Below, one piece after another: positions 1 to 12,700 of a stretch of 64,000 nucleotides of DNA. This stretch comes from Bimuria novae-zelandiae CBS 107.79 (Eukaryota; Ascomycota; Dothideomycetes; Pleosporales; Didymosphaeriaceae), in the NCBI GenBank assembly GCA_010015655.1, contig ML976677.1:557876-621875 (forward strand), in the 5' to 3' direction. How positions within the stretch are numbered: the stretch's first letter is position 1; each line of letters opens with the position of its first letter. Under the pieces are notes generated by a model. It saw only the letters and a list, made by a program, of their open reading frames with translations, searched no databases and had not been told where the DNA came from. Position numbers and translations under genes: made by a program.

Positions 1-2440
1 CTTGTAAAGGTCCTCTAGTATATTAAGTAATATACTAAATCCTTAGTTATTATTAGTCTTAATAGTAGTTACGTCTTAAGCAAAGACGCGCTGTATCTTA
101 CGTATATTCTAAATAATTTTTTTTAAAAAAGGCTTTAATTAATTTAGAAAAGTAAAGACTTTAAGCCACTTTAAGTATTAGTTAACTCAGTAACTAGCTT
201 ATTAATTATTATTTAAGCAGGCTTCTTCTTACAGTACTAATTAAATTACATTAATTATAATTTAATAAAAAGGCTTCTTTATTTAATACTCTTATTATCT
301 CTAAGTTATCTATTTTATTAATTTTAACTCTCTATAGATTATATAAAAGTTATTAGCGTCGCCTTTAATAATAATTCTATTAACGTTTGCTATTAGGTGT
401 TTTATGGCCTTCTTGCTAGGGTAACCCTATATCTAATAAGCTATCTTTATGTTAACAATCTGGTCTGGGCGCGGAGCCTTCGAAGGTCTATAGGTGGTTC
501 TAAAAGATAATAAAGGCGTAGGCTTTAAGTGGCAGGATGCATTAGCATCTACTAGCTAATAACCCCTATTATACTCTAAGTATGCGAGTATCCTCTTTAG
601 ATTACTTATATATAATAGATCTTATCCTAAATTAAAGTATACGTTAATCTTACGGTAACGTGCTAGGCTAATAAGTTTAGTAATAAATCCTTAAATATAG
701 GTAATATAAGTAAGTTCTAGCGTTCTAACTCTTATTAGTATTTTTACCTTAAGCTTTATACTTCCTTAGGCAGTAATTTAAACGCGGCCTATACTAGTAC
801 TTATAAAATTAGTATTACTAGTATTATACTTCTTTATCTACCCTACCTAGTTTTTACTGTTAATAACGTAGGTGTTAGAGCTAGGATTAAGTATTTATTA
901 ATTACTAAGTTTATTAATATTATCTTTTATACTAACTATTATTTATAGCCTATCCTTTAGCTTTATGCTATTATCTATATTTAACTAAGCTAAATTCTTA
1001 TTAGCATCCTTACGTAGAGCGTAAAGCTCTTAGTTCTTGTATAGAGCGCGAAGCTCTTAGTTCTTATATAGAACCTAAAGCTCTTAGTTCTTATATAGAG
1101 TACGAAGCTCGTCCTTCGTATATAAGACGTAAAGCTCTTTGTTCTTATCTTAAGATAAAAATAGTACCGTGTTTACTATTAGTCTAGTAGGAGGGCTACT
1201 ATTATCTATAGTAATATTCTTATCCTATTACTTTACGCGCTATCTATTAAGTGCCTTCTTAATTTTTTTTAGGCTATAATTAGCGGTAAAGGTAGTATTT
1301 AACTTTTTTTTAGCTAATAATATTAGTATAGTTCTTTAGTCGCTTTAGATGCTTAGCGTTAATTAACTAGTATTTAGTCTAGTAGTATTTTAGGCTACAC
1401 GGACATTAAAGCTTATCTTTATTACTATTCTTTTTTTACTATTACTACTAAGGCTTAGTAGCGTCTAGTTTTATAGCTATAAAACTAAGTCTTATTAATA
1501 TTAGTTAAACACGCTTAAGGTAGATCATAAATTTACTAATATAGTTTTTTACTAATAAAATAGTAGTACTAGTATTTTTTAAGTTAATTAAAACTCGCAG
1601 GCCTAATATACTATACTTAGGATTAATTATCCTATAGGTAATAAGGAGGTCTTTTTATGCTTAAGATCTAGATATTTTAGGTATACCCGCGGTAATACAC
1701 ATGTTAGTAATTTCCACCTAAGATTGCAGCCATTCTTTAACCTTCTTGCCACGTGGTGGTGTCAAAAGGGCTTTGTATCGTGCGATAAGGTCTTATTAAC
1801 GTGTATCGTTAGATAGTGCGAGGTGCTTTTTAAGGATTATTAATTATTCGTGCGGGGTATCCTTATTCTTAATTAGATAAAAGTATTTTATAGTAATTAT
1901 TTTACTAATCGTTAAGTTAAATTCTACTAAAGCTTTTTTTTAATACTTAAACTTAAGATTCTTACGTTTTTATTGCTTATAATCCTATTAGTATAGCTTC
2001 TACTAAGTAGTAATAAGTTAAGCAATTAATATTACTTACTTATAATAATTTATAAGTTATAGTTTAGTTAGTGCTATTAAAGTAGGCAGGTCTGCTACTA
2101 TCGTAGTAAAATCTATATACTACTAAAAGTTATTCTTCTAGTTAGTATCCTTTTAAATAAATAGCTATTTATGCTAATTATTAGCTTAATTAAGGATAAT
2201 AGTTACTTGGGTAACTACGGGATCTAACTTAGTAGTTATTGTATAGGGTATTAGTAGCTCTATATACGTTCTAGGTGCTAATTAATTATTATAAGCGTGC
2301 GAACTTTAGTTATGCGATCTTCTCTATAATCTATTATAAGCTTAGTTATAATCCAGGCTTATAACTATTATAATTAATGCAGTAAAACAAAGGGTAACCG
2401 TGCGAGGCAGTAAAATTAGTGTATTATTAATTATGTTTTT
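1..2440. repeat. RIP-degraded AT-rich repeat DNA, family not recognised
   Basis: The stretch is strongly AT-rich, poor in CpA/TpG and full of TAA/TAG in every frame, as in RIP-mutated repeats. Read on the minus strand, parts look protein-like: around 360-480 there is a run beginning DQIVNIKIAY and continuing GYPSKKAIKHLIANV, and a coded tandem repeat lies at 1016-1150. This suggests a retroelement gag or ORF1 on the minus strand, but I see no reverse transcriptase or transposase motif and cannot assign a family. The left end lies outside the window. Confidence 0.6.
1016..1150 (-). repeat. Five tandem 27-base units
   Basis: Five back-to-back units of exactly 27 bases (starts 1016, 1043, 1070, 1097, 1124) share the core AAGCTCTTAGTTCTTATAT. 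On the minus strand the unit length is nine codons, read as ELRALYKNQ-like repeats (variants ELRTLYKNQ, ELYVLYTKD) if TAA/TAG are taken as mutated CAA/CAG. The preserved codon periodicity suggests the array was once coding, probably a charged helical or coiled stretch of a retroelement protein. Confidence 0.75.
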
Positions 2441-3303
2441 CTCTGTTGTGTTCCTGCTGCGCTCTCCACGAGCTAGCAGTAGGGTCTATTTACATGACGT
2501 ATCTATGAACCTGTTGAGGTAAGAGGTGCTTGATATGATGAGGAAGCAGCACCAGTGGTCCGCGTCTCCTCATAACCGTCACAGTGTGCCTCCCCCCACA
2601 GAAGGAACTCGGGTACATAGGTTGTTGCGTGGGTGCTCGCGGCTGGTTCCTGGATGATTCCGGCCGCCCCGCATGGTCAAATCGACTAGTGGATCGCTCG
2701 CATGGTAACGAAGCTTTTGTTACCTCCAAGGTATTCAGCGCTCGTATTGTCGCAGCCGTTACGCGATTCGTCCCAATCTGTGTGCATATGTCTGGCTGAA
2801 CGCACCGTGTCCGCGTGGATATGCACCTGTAAGCAGGTGGGTGGTATGTGTGAAGGTAGTATATTGTGTGTGTGCAATTGTCTGAGTTGCTCTGTGTGTT
2901 CTTCTGTGTGTACATGGAGTGATCAGAGGCTCTTATATAGAGATAGAGCTGACTCATAAGACTAGTGTCGTTATGTGACATATCTCTAGGCTGCTTACAG
3001 CACCCGCACTGGGAAAGGCTGGCATCCATACCTAGGCACCATTGAAGATTGGTACAGTTATGTGAGCTTGATCATTATCAATGTAACGCAACGTACCCTA
3101 GCTAGCTATTGTGTACGACGTTTACAAACTGTTCACCAGCATTCGAAGATCTTGTTTTTAAATTGGAAGTTCAAGTGTGTCAAAGAATAACGTCTAACAG
3201 GAAACCTCGTTAGCTGATCAGTATCTACCCTCATATCCGGACAATGATCAGCGTCAAAATCCACAAAATCATACTCGACATCATGTACAGAAGGTGAACT
3301 GTG
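2441..3303. other. GC-balanced island, no recognised gene
   Basis: Base composition returns to normal here. A 179-codon open frame exists on the minus strand (2490-3029), but it has no domain I recognise, is rich in Ser/Thr/Arg/His, and overlaps short open frames on both strands. A TG-rich simple-sequence tract lies near 2840-2920. I regard the frame as unproven and the island as host sequence caught between two degraded transposon blocks. Confidence 0.4.
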
Positions 3304-4133
3304 CTAAGCGTTAAAAGAAATAGGGTCGGACGTCTTCGTCGTTGAGCGTTGATCATGTCCCACCAGGGTCTCCATGTCATTCATGTAGATCGTATCATTG
3401 TCAAGGGTTGTCCCCAGACCATGCATTCGTGCGAATCTATCTTTCTTCCTCGACACCCAAGATCTGCCATGACGGCCTCCACCAATGGTTTCTTTGGCCA
3501 ATTGCGGCGTCGGTTGCGAGGTAGAGGGCTTTGGGTGAAACCAGTTCAGCAATGGCCGTAAGGTCGGAAGGCTGCCACACATAACCGCGATGGCGAATTC
3601 TATCGAACTCCAATTGGCGATCCCTACAAGAGTCCACGTAGGATTCTTGTTTATCGATAGCGAACAGTGACACTACCCGAATAACACTGATAACACAAAC
3701 GCTGGCCGGAGTCAGCGCAATCTGCATCAAAAGCTCTTAGGGTGAGGACCTACAATATTCCCAGAGAAAAGATGAACACCAGTGCTAACTTGGACTTCTT
3801 CCCAAGTTTTAGAGCCCATATCTGTTTGATTGGCATACACAATACCAATATGTCCGTCAAAATGTTGGGGACAGCTTGGCCGAGATACCATGCACGGTTG
3901 TTGACACAATAGGTCGTGGGTAGAGCTTGCAACGAAAAATCCCAGAAGGCATGAATCGGTCGGCAAGAGAAAATTGCCACACCCACGAATGCAACACCCC
4001 AAAGTACCGAGTAGCCAATGGTTATATCGATGATTCGGTGCAGACGAGAGCTGATGAAGAGGTGGCAGTACAGAAGGCACAGTGATATCTTCACTGTTAC
4101 CTGACCAAATGCGTAGGCGCAGTTATTGACCAT
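3304..4133 (-). pseudogene. SAT4/rhodopsin-like integral membrane protein, broken
   Basis: Three consecutive minus-strand stretches match the fungal rhodopsin-like seven-helix family (SAT4 type) in order. From 4133 down, an open frame starts at the third helix (KISLCLLYCHLF), carries the family's FSCRPIHAFWDF block, and continues through the NILTDILVLCMPIK helix to KLALVFIFSLGIL, where it meets TAG near 3747. The next helix (SVCVISVIRVVSL) follows in another frame. After a further shift near 3630 a third frame gives WSSIEFAIAVMCGSLPTLRP, the family's last helix, then a cytoplasmic tail ending at 3304. Helices 1-2 are absent upstream, where AT-rich DNA begins by about 4360. No normal-sized intron repairs the TAG break: the only GT...AG span there is about 30 bases and in the wrong phase. 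I read it as a 5'-truncated, frameshifted relic; sequencing errors could explain the shifts but not the missing N terminus. Confidence 0.8.
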
Positions 4134-4379
4134 GAGGAGCTTGAAGACTCATTAGCTGTTTACTTCCTTGACGAGGAGACTTGAAACAAACCTTAAGCAT
4201 CTTCACACCTTGTGACGTCGAAAAGAGTAGAGTGTTGAGGCAATCGTTGTTTTGATTGAGAAGCTACTCTATGGAGCTATATACTGTGGATCACGTGAGT
4301 CACGTGTACGGGCCACACGTACGCTGGTGGTCCAAGCTTCTATACTGAACCGTCACAGTTTATTAACAAGATTCTAGAC

Positions 4380-7300
4380 CTCTTTACATAGCTTAGGTAA
4401 GTAGTGGTTCTGGCGTATGTATCTTATAGAGGCTTCTATAAAAGCTTAGTAGATAGTAACTTTTAAATATAATCCTTACTACACTTATTCTTTTACCTTA
4501 ATAACTTTAGACTTTATATTTCTTATATTTAGTTAAGTTTTAAAGCGAGCGAATTATTGCTTCGTAAAGGCCTTAGTTAAACTATCTATCGTTATTTTAT
4601 TTATTTATAAGTATATAACTTTAAATAAGCCTCTCGCATACTCCTGTTTTAACTATATATTTTAAATATCTATATAGCGTAAATAGGTTATAATTCTCTT
4701 ATTCGCGCCTATAACTAGTCTTATAATTTATTAATTATTATAGAAGATTGTCTAAATTATTTTAAGGTCTAGATAAAGCTCGTTAAATAAGCGCTATAAG
4801 ACTATAGCCTCTTTTCTAACATTTTCTTAGGCTAGTAGCTTAGCTTCTATTATTAAAGTTATAATAGTCGCTTGCCAAGCTACCTTCTAGAAGATTACTC
4901 TACTAAAGAGCAGGATAATAGATCTATATAGTAATTTTTATAATTCTAGATTATTTACGAAGGATGCGTCGCTATAAATTATAAAATCTAGGCTATTTTA
5001 TAAGCTATAGTTAATTGCTTTCTAACGCGTACGATAAAGGTAGATAATTAAGTAAATAATTATAGTAAAGTAAGCTTTATTAAAATTTATTAAGAACTAT
5101 AAAAGCTTTAAGACTGCAAATATAATATGTAATTAAAGTATAATTACTATATAAAGTACTAAGCCCACATGTTTCTAACACTACTTAGTATCTTACTTAA
5201 AAGCTTCTCCTATTAACTTAATACGCTCCTTAGTAGAAAAAGACGTCTCTAAAAAGCTCTTGCTATTTTTAAGGTTAAAGCGCTTTGTTACTTTATTAAT
5301 ATATATATTATAGAAAGGAGTTATAGTTTTAAGCCCGCGATCTTAGAGCACGTTAATACCTAAGAAATAGTTTAGTTCCCCCTTCCTTATAACCTTATAT
5401 TTCTTAGTAAGTTTCTTTTAAAGAGTGTAAGCGTCTTGCTCGTTACGTTTATTATATTAGTAGGATATTATCTACGTAGAATAAGATAAAAATTACCCTA
5501 TTAGCGTTAAAGAATAAGTAAGACTCTTATTTTAAAGTACTAAGCCCTATAGCCTTAAGTAAGAACAAAAACTCTTTATAATAAAGAAGAGGAGAATGTC
5601 TTAGTTTATATAAAACTTAATTAAAATTTATATAAATACTAGTCCTTTTAAACCTATTAGGTAGCTCGTAAAAACCTAGGTTTTTAGGTGTATTCTTTAT
5701 ATTTAGAAATGCTCTAACTACGTCGTATCATTTAATTTCTAAATCAAACTTATCAATAAGCGTTATAGCGTATATTAATTATAAAAAGTCAATATCCTAA
5801 AATATTGCCTCGTACTATAATACGCGTTTTATATTTAAGGAAGAAGCTATCTTAATTAAACTTATAAGTCTATACTTATTTACGTAGTAAAGGTCTACTT
5901 AAGGACTTAAATCTTATAACTTCTTTTTAAGTACCTTTTTTAAGTAACGTATCGTGATCTAATGCTAAAGCTAGTTAATATAACTCTTTAAATAGGTGTA
6001 AATATAGCTATTTTTATGTTATAAGAAGTTCTAGAAGATTATTTTTATAAAGATAAGTAGCTAGTGTAGGATTCAGATCTTTCGCGAGCGTCACTATTAC
6101 TAAAGATCTTAATAAGCTATTAAAGCTTTCCTTTTATTATAGGAAAACCTTAAAACAATCCGCATTTCTTACCTTTTAAGGTAATATTTTTAGCTTTCTT
6201 TTAAGTATTATAGCTTATAGTATAGCATTGACTATAGTATAGTTCTACGGCTCGGCCTAGGCCTCATAAGCTCTAGGAAAATATATATATGTAAAATTAA
6301 GCTATAAATTATTAAAATTAATAATTAGTGCATATACACTTAAGTGTATCCTACTTATAAGCTAATGATTTAATAAATATCTATGCTACGTCTATTATAA
6401 AGCAAGATATAGTATTATTTCTACTTTAGAAGTTTACGCTTATAATTTCTTACTTAAATAAAATATAAAGCCCTAATTGCGCCTATTATAGGTGCGAGTA
6501 GGAAGTATTCTTATTTTATTTATAGTAGATAATGCGTCTAGTATAGGTTAAGAGGTAAGTACTAAGCTATTAAGCTTAAGCTTTTAAAAAGATTACCTTT
6601 AAAGTTCTAACAGGCCTGCGTCTCTAGATAAATGCATATTTTAGGGGTTATTAAATTCTTTCTAATTTTTAAAAAGAGTATTTTAATTAGTAAGCCCTAG
6701 TTCGGGAGTCGCGTCTAGGGTGGGTAGGACTAAATATATATTTTGTAAATTATAAATTCCTAGCTAATCACTAATTAAGTAATTAGTTTATGACACCGCT
6801 TCCTGCTTAGTAGATTATAACGTAGCTTAGCTAGCTATATTAATACTCTAACTAAGCCTAGCACCCCTAATCTCTCACTTAGTAAATAAGATAAGTGTAG
6901 AATTTACTTACTCATTTAATTAAGGAGACTATTACTAGTATATACCTTTTTTAGATATATAATTTTATCTTTATAAAGAATTTTAACTACTTTAATAGCC
7001 TTAGCTTTTAGTACACTAAAATTAGCCTTGCCCTTATAAAAGTAAGTTTTATTAAAGATAACGTTTTACATTATAATAACTTAATTAAGCACTAGGACCT
7101 ATATTCCATAAATATTAAAAGCTTAATAGCTAACTAAATATCTAATATAGTCTCTTAGTTTACTTTAAACACGCGTTTATCTTACTTAGTAGATTACTCC
7201 CTGTTTAATAAGTACGCGCGATAACCGTAGGTGTAAATACTACTCTAATTATGGCGTAGATCTATAGTCGCGCATTTTATCTTTATAGGCTAATATTATT

Positions 7301-7434
7301 AAAAGTTCTATTAAAACTAGCTATCTAATACTATATTTAAAAATTGTATCTTATTACAAGCTGCGGGGCTTATTTTATAAAGCTATGCTATAGCGTTTAT
7401 AATCTCTAGCTAGAGATTAGCAGGCAGATTTGCA
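4380..7434 (-). mobile_element. Ty1/copia element A, 3' half (RT, RNase H, integrase end), RIP-degraded
   Basis: Minus-strand remnants of copia pol are readable through heavy RIP. The reverse-transcriptase active site appears near 5463-5481 as FYVDNI, the usual YVDD with its second Asp turned to Asn by a G-to-A change. The conserved copia segment following integrase appears near 7040-7090 as a TRDVIFDE-like motif. The element is interrupted at 7434 by a Ty3/gypsy insertion and resumes at 14929. Across that junction the integrase frame rejoins as KIRTSANLP then a NLWLEIINAIA-like run, once the 5-base target duplication is counted once. Long terminal repeats could not be seen at either outer edge; the ends near 4380 and 17440 are composition boundaries. 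Confidence 0.85.
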
Positions 7435-7595
7435 TGTAAGGGACTGGGTGCTTAAGGAGCCAAAGGTGCCAGAAGAATACTTATAAATTTAATAGAGAGT
7501 CCGAAGTTACGCTTTAGGCGTTAAACTTATATATCTAGGGTTCGTATAACTAAGGGTTAAGGATCTAAAGCAATAACTAGGCGTAGCCTATTATA
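7435..7595 (-). repeat. 3' LTR of gypsy element 1
   Basis: 161 bases, partner of 14768-14928. The two copies share stretches such as GTGCTTAAGGAGC and AACTTATATATCTAGGGTT and differ mainly by transitions. It is preceded by TTGCA at 7430-7434 and followed by the purine tract of the internal region. Confidence 0.93.
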
Positions 7596-9749
7596 TACCT
7601 TCCTTCCCTCTATTAAGGATAAAAAAAAATCTCCGCGTCTTATTTTATTTATATAGCTTCGCGTTTATTTTATTATCTGCTTATAATTCTCTCGCTATTA
7701 TAAACCTCTTACTAGTTCTATTCTCGCGTGTCTAATTTCATGTCCTTGCTATAAATAGTTACTATAGTAGTGTGTTCGCGCTAGTGCGTTTGCTTATTAT
7801 TATATATATAAAATTACTTCTTACTTAGCTTTTAGACCTTACTCTTTTAAGCTCTCTTTTTTTTCTTGGCTTAACTTCGTGCGCTGTAACGTTTTACTTT
7901 TAACTTAGTTCTCCCTAACTTTGCGACCTAATTCCCCTTACTATTTTAATAAGATAGTTAGCCCTTTATATAATAGCTACGTAATAAGGACGCCTAAGCG
8001 TTAAAGGCGTGCTACTAACTTTAATAATAAAATAAAGGAAGGCCCGTCCCCGTTATAATTATTTAACTACTAACTTAAGAAGACTAAGCTTTCTTAAAAT
8101 AAGGCTACTATATCTAATACTAGCGCAATCCTTCTTAGCTAGCTTATTAAGAAGTTTAGTCCTTTTAAAGCTCGCGAAGTAAGTTCTAGACCTTTTTTTT
8201 ATACTTTTTTTTACTTCTTTCTACCTTCTAACTTGCCTTCTTACTCTTTTAACCTCCTTCTTAGTTTTTTATTAGCCTAGGTGTGTACACTTGCTAACTT
8301 AATAAGCTTAGCTCTTAAAATCTAATCTTGCTACGCGCGATAATTAAGCGCTAATATATTAACTATACTACTTATAAACGCGTCTATTAGTAGGTGCTAG
8401 CAGGTAAGATAGTGTCTTATAAAGAGTGCCGTACCTATAAGCTTACTAGCTACACTAGACAAGTATACTTTAGTCTAACTCGTTCTAGATAACTTTAGGG
8501 TGTACTTTACTAACTCCTTCCCCTACCTAGATTTGGCCTGCCCTTAATAAAGTTAGCTATAAAAAGTTTACTAATATTATAGTTATTAGTGCAGGCTACC
8601 TTATAAATAAGGTTTTAAAGAGTAGCTAAGAATAAAAGGCCTTTTTTTACTAACCTTAACGCGTTCTATTCTACTTATAAAGTCGCTATTATTAATTACT
8701 ATACCTCCTTTAAGAGCAAGACTGCTATTACTTTAGACCCTATTACTTTTTTTTAAGGCTATTTAGCTCTTAGAGCGCATTACTATTATAGTTAAGAAGA
8801 CTTTTAACCTTCTTTAAATTTATACTACTAACTTTAAAGTATTTTATTAAGAGTGTAAAAACTCTTCTATAAGTTCCTTTTAAATAATAAAGCTATCTTC
8901 TAAGGCTAACATCGTGTAGCTCTCTAGCAAGTTCGTGGTAGTAGATAAGGGCATTATAATAGATAGTTTCTAGATAATAGACAATATCCTCACAGGAGCT
9001 AATATATTTACTTAAGCCTACTAGGGCTTACGCTAGTAGCTTTAGGCTGTTATAATTAGGGAGTGTCTAAGTAAGGAGGATAATAGCTTCCCTAACCCTA
9101 GTAGTATATTAGAGGGTAGAGAAGTGGACCTAAATATTATTAAGAAGGGTTTTACTATTCCTTTAGTAGCTAAAAATATCTCTCCCGCCTAGTTCCTCTC
9201 TTCTTTTTACTTTAGTTTACTTCTAAAGCTTACTTCTTTTGTAAGGGTTATCCCTTATTATTATAAGAATTATTTAGTCCCCTTATTATCCCTAGTAGTT
9301 TTAAAGGTTTTCTAAGTTACTTTTTTAAGATTCCTTCTTAACTTCCTTCCCTAATACTTAACTTTATCCCCTAATAATGTTGTTCCTACCCTTATTTTAG
9401 ACACCTTTATTTAGCTAGATTTTTTAGCTTAGTAAGATAGGCATCGTAGAACCTCCTTTAGGCCCTAATAGAAGCTAATTTAGGGGATATCGCGATAGAA
9501 TCCTATTAAGAGTTTTCTATTATAATTTTAATATAGGTTAGTAAACTTTTCTTAATAGTCTAACGTAGCAGCTTAGTTAAGGTTTTTATAAAATTCTTAA
9601 GTTTTTTAAGAGTAGTTTTTTTACTATACTAGGTATTCTACCCTCTTGCCTTTACGGGACTAGCGTTCTTTATATATATTAACTATACTATACTCTTCTT
9701 CCCCCTCTTCTATTATAATTGCTTTAGGCTGGGCGTTATTAGTAGTTTA

Positions 9750-12700
9750 GCTAGGGAGAGGATTTAACGAGGCTAACTTTAGCCTATTTACGTAGAACCT
9801 TAGGTGTATGTTTAGCGGGATGTCTAGTTCTACTATATAAAAGTTTATTACCTTCCTTATAGTAAACTTTCCTTACTTCTAGTTAAGCTTCTTACTTAGA
9901 TATTAGTTTTAGAGGTAGTCTCTATACTTTAGTTATATCTTATTTCCTTTTTTTAAGATTAGAGCGTCTTTACGTTAATAGTTTACTAGGCGCTCTTATT
10001 CTTATTAAGATATTATTATTTTCGCCTTGGCAAAGTTAAAAACCTTCTTAAACTTCTTTATTATTACCTTTGTAGCCTTCTTTACGTTAGTTCTAAGCCT
10101 TAAGGCTAATCTCCGTATCCTAAAGTTCTTAACTAGTTTAACGTTCTAGCTATAGGATAGGAAAAATAGGCTAACTCTTATTAATATAGCTTCTCGCCCT
10201 TTAATAGCTATCTAGGCTATAGGAAGCTACTTTATCTAATTATCTTATTACTAGTTATAGTACGCCTAGAGGTAGGCTTTAAGGATAAAGTTTATTTATT
10301 CTGTCTGCCCGTCCGTCTCTAGGTGCTTTGCTATAGATAGTCTTCGGTCGATACCTGCTTGTTTATAGAGTGTAGTCTAAAATTCGCTTACGAATTGTCC
10401 CCCGCGGTCTAATATAATAGAGAAGGGAAAGAAGTAGTCTGCTACTTAGTATTAAAGAAACGCTATCGTAACCGTAGGTATATTAAGATTTAAGAGACTA
10501 ATAAACTTAGGGTCCTTACTAAGTTTATTTATAATTATTATAATATTTGTGCAGCTATTGCTCTTAGGTAGGGTAGTAATAAAGTCTATTATAATATCCT
10601 TCTATCCTTGTTTGGGTAGTAATAAGGGCTTTAACAGGCCCTATTTTGCTTCTCTCTATAGTTTAGTTTTTCTATAGATATTACAGTTCTTAATATACTG
10701 CCTTACTTAGTTAGATATCCTTAAAAAGAAGTAGTCTTAAGTAAGAATCTTATAGGTGTTTTCTTATTCTAAGTATTTTAAAGCTAGGGAACTATGCGCG
10801 ACTGCTATTAGCTTTATTTATAGAGGTTTTAATTCTAGTACCTATTATCTTAACCTATAGCGTAGGTACCCTTAGTTATCTATACTATATTTTAAGATAC
10901 TAATAGATAACTTCCACCTGGGTTTGAACTTCCTAAGCCTGTTTTTAATATAGGCCTTTATCTCGCTATACGCACTATCTTTATCGCGTTTTACCTCTTA
11001 CTATATAGTGTTAAAGTCTAGTTTACGTCGCTTGACAGGGCTATCGCCTCCTTAAAGGGTTAATATAGGTAGTTTAGGGCGTATTAAGTAAGTAAGCACT
11101 AGGTCCTTATCTGCTTTAGTATAGTTAGGTTCTTTTATAGTAGTAGGTGTTTAGGGGACGAAAAACTTTAAGCTATTTTTCTTAGTAGTCTCTTAAAAAA
11201 GTATAAAGTGCCTTAACTTTAATTTATTATCTCTGCTGTTCTTTAGTAGGTCTTAGTCCCTCTAAAAGAGGGCGTTCGCCCTAGAGTTTACTAACTCTAG
11301 TCTATATATAAACGTTATATTAATATAGCTAAGTATATCTGCCTACTAAACGTGTCGTTCTTCCAACCTTCGTTTAGTAGCGAAATACATAAAGTTCTTA
11401 TAATTAGTGTAGACTATAAGGTGCTTTACTACTTAATATATATAATTTTATTTATCTACGTATTTAATAACTGCGAGTATCTCTTTATTATAGATAGCGT
11501 AGTTATATTCTGCCAGGCTATTCTTCGCTAAGAAGTAAGCTACTAGGCGTAAAATCCTATTATTATTATACTAGGAGAAGCATCCTCTAATTAACTAGCT
11601 AAAAGCGTCTACTTCTAGTACTAATTTTTATTTAGGGTTAAAGTAGGCTAGCGCGGGGTCTGTATAGAACGTTATCTTTAAGAAGTTAAATACGTGCTAT
11701 TACTTTTATCCCTAGACAAATTCTGCTCCTTTACTAGTAAGCTTTATAAGGGGGCTTATTATACTAGAGAAGTCTTATATAAATCTCTAATAAAAGTTCG
11801 CGAAGCCTATAAAGCTCTAGACTCTTTTTACTAATGTTAGTAGCTTTTATTTTTAAATTACTTAGACTTTATCTAAGTCTATGCTTACGCCCTTATTAAC
11901 TTCTATAATAAATTTAAGGTACTTAGTCTTTTTAACGCAGAACTTAGATTTCTTAATATCTAAGTATAGTCTTACGGCCCCTAATTTCTAAATTATAATA
12001 CGTACTTTCTTTTCGTGGTCTTTTTGGCTGCTACTAGAGAAGATAAAAATATTATTTATATACGCTAAGTAGTACTTATTAAGGTGCTCCTTTAGCACCT
12101 AGTTAATATACTACTAGAATATACTTAGCGCGTTAGCTAGGCTAAAAGGAACTACTAGCTACTTATAAAGACTAAATTAAGTTCTAAACGCCGTCTTCTA
12201 TTCCTCGCCTTTTGCTATTTAAAGCTTATAGAAGGCTTAAATTATATTAAGTTTATTAAACTATTTAGCCTTCGCGAGGAGCTAAAGGGTCTTACTAATT
12301 AATAATAAAGGATACTAGTCTTTCTTTAAGATAGCGTTTAAGGCTTAATAATTAACGTAAAAGCGTAGTCCTCTACTAGGTTTCTTAGTAAATAATACTA
12401 GGGCGGCGGCGCTAGACTTACTTACTTAAATAAAGCCTTTATTTAAGTATTTAGTAAGCTCTTTTTAAAGGACGAGCAACTCTTCGCGAGACATATTAAA
12501 TAGAGGGCTATAGAGGATTTCTAGGGTCTTGTTATCTTTTTCTATAAGAGGGATAAAAAGATCTACTCTAGGTTCACGGTGCAGGGGGAGCTTGTCAGCT
12601 TATTCCTTATAAAAGATACGCTATAAGTCCTTAAAAGCTTTAGGTAGTAACTCTTATAGGTTTACCTTTAGCTTACGGGTTAACGCCTTCTATATATCTT

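Noticed and set aside
3727..3760. A ~30-base intron joining two pieces of the SAT4-like gene
   Set aside because: Too short for a functional intron and the phases do not match, so I treat the break as a mutation.
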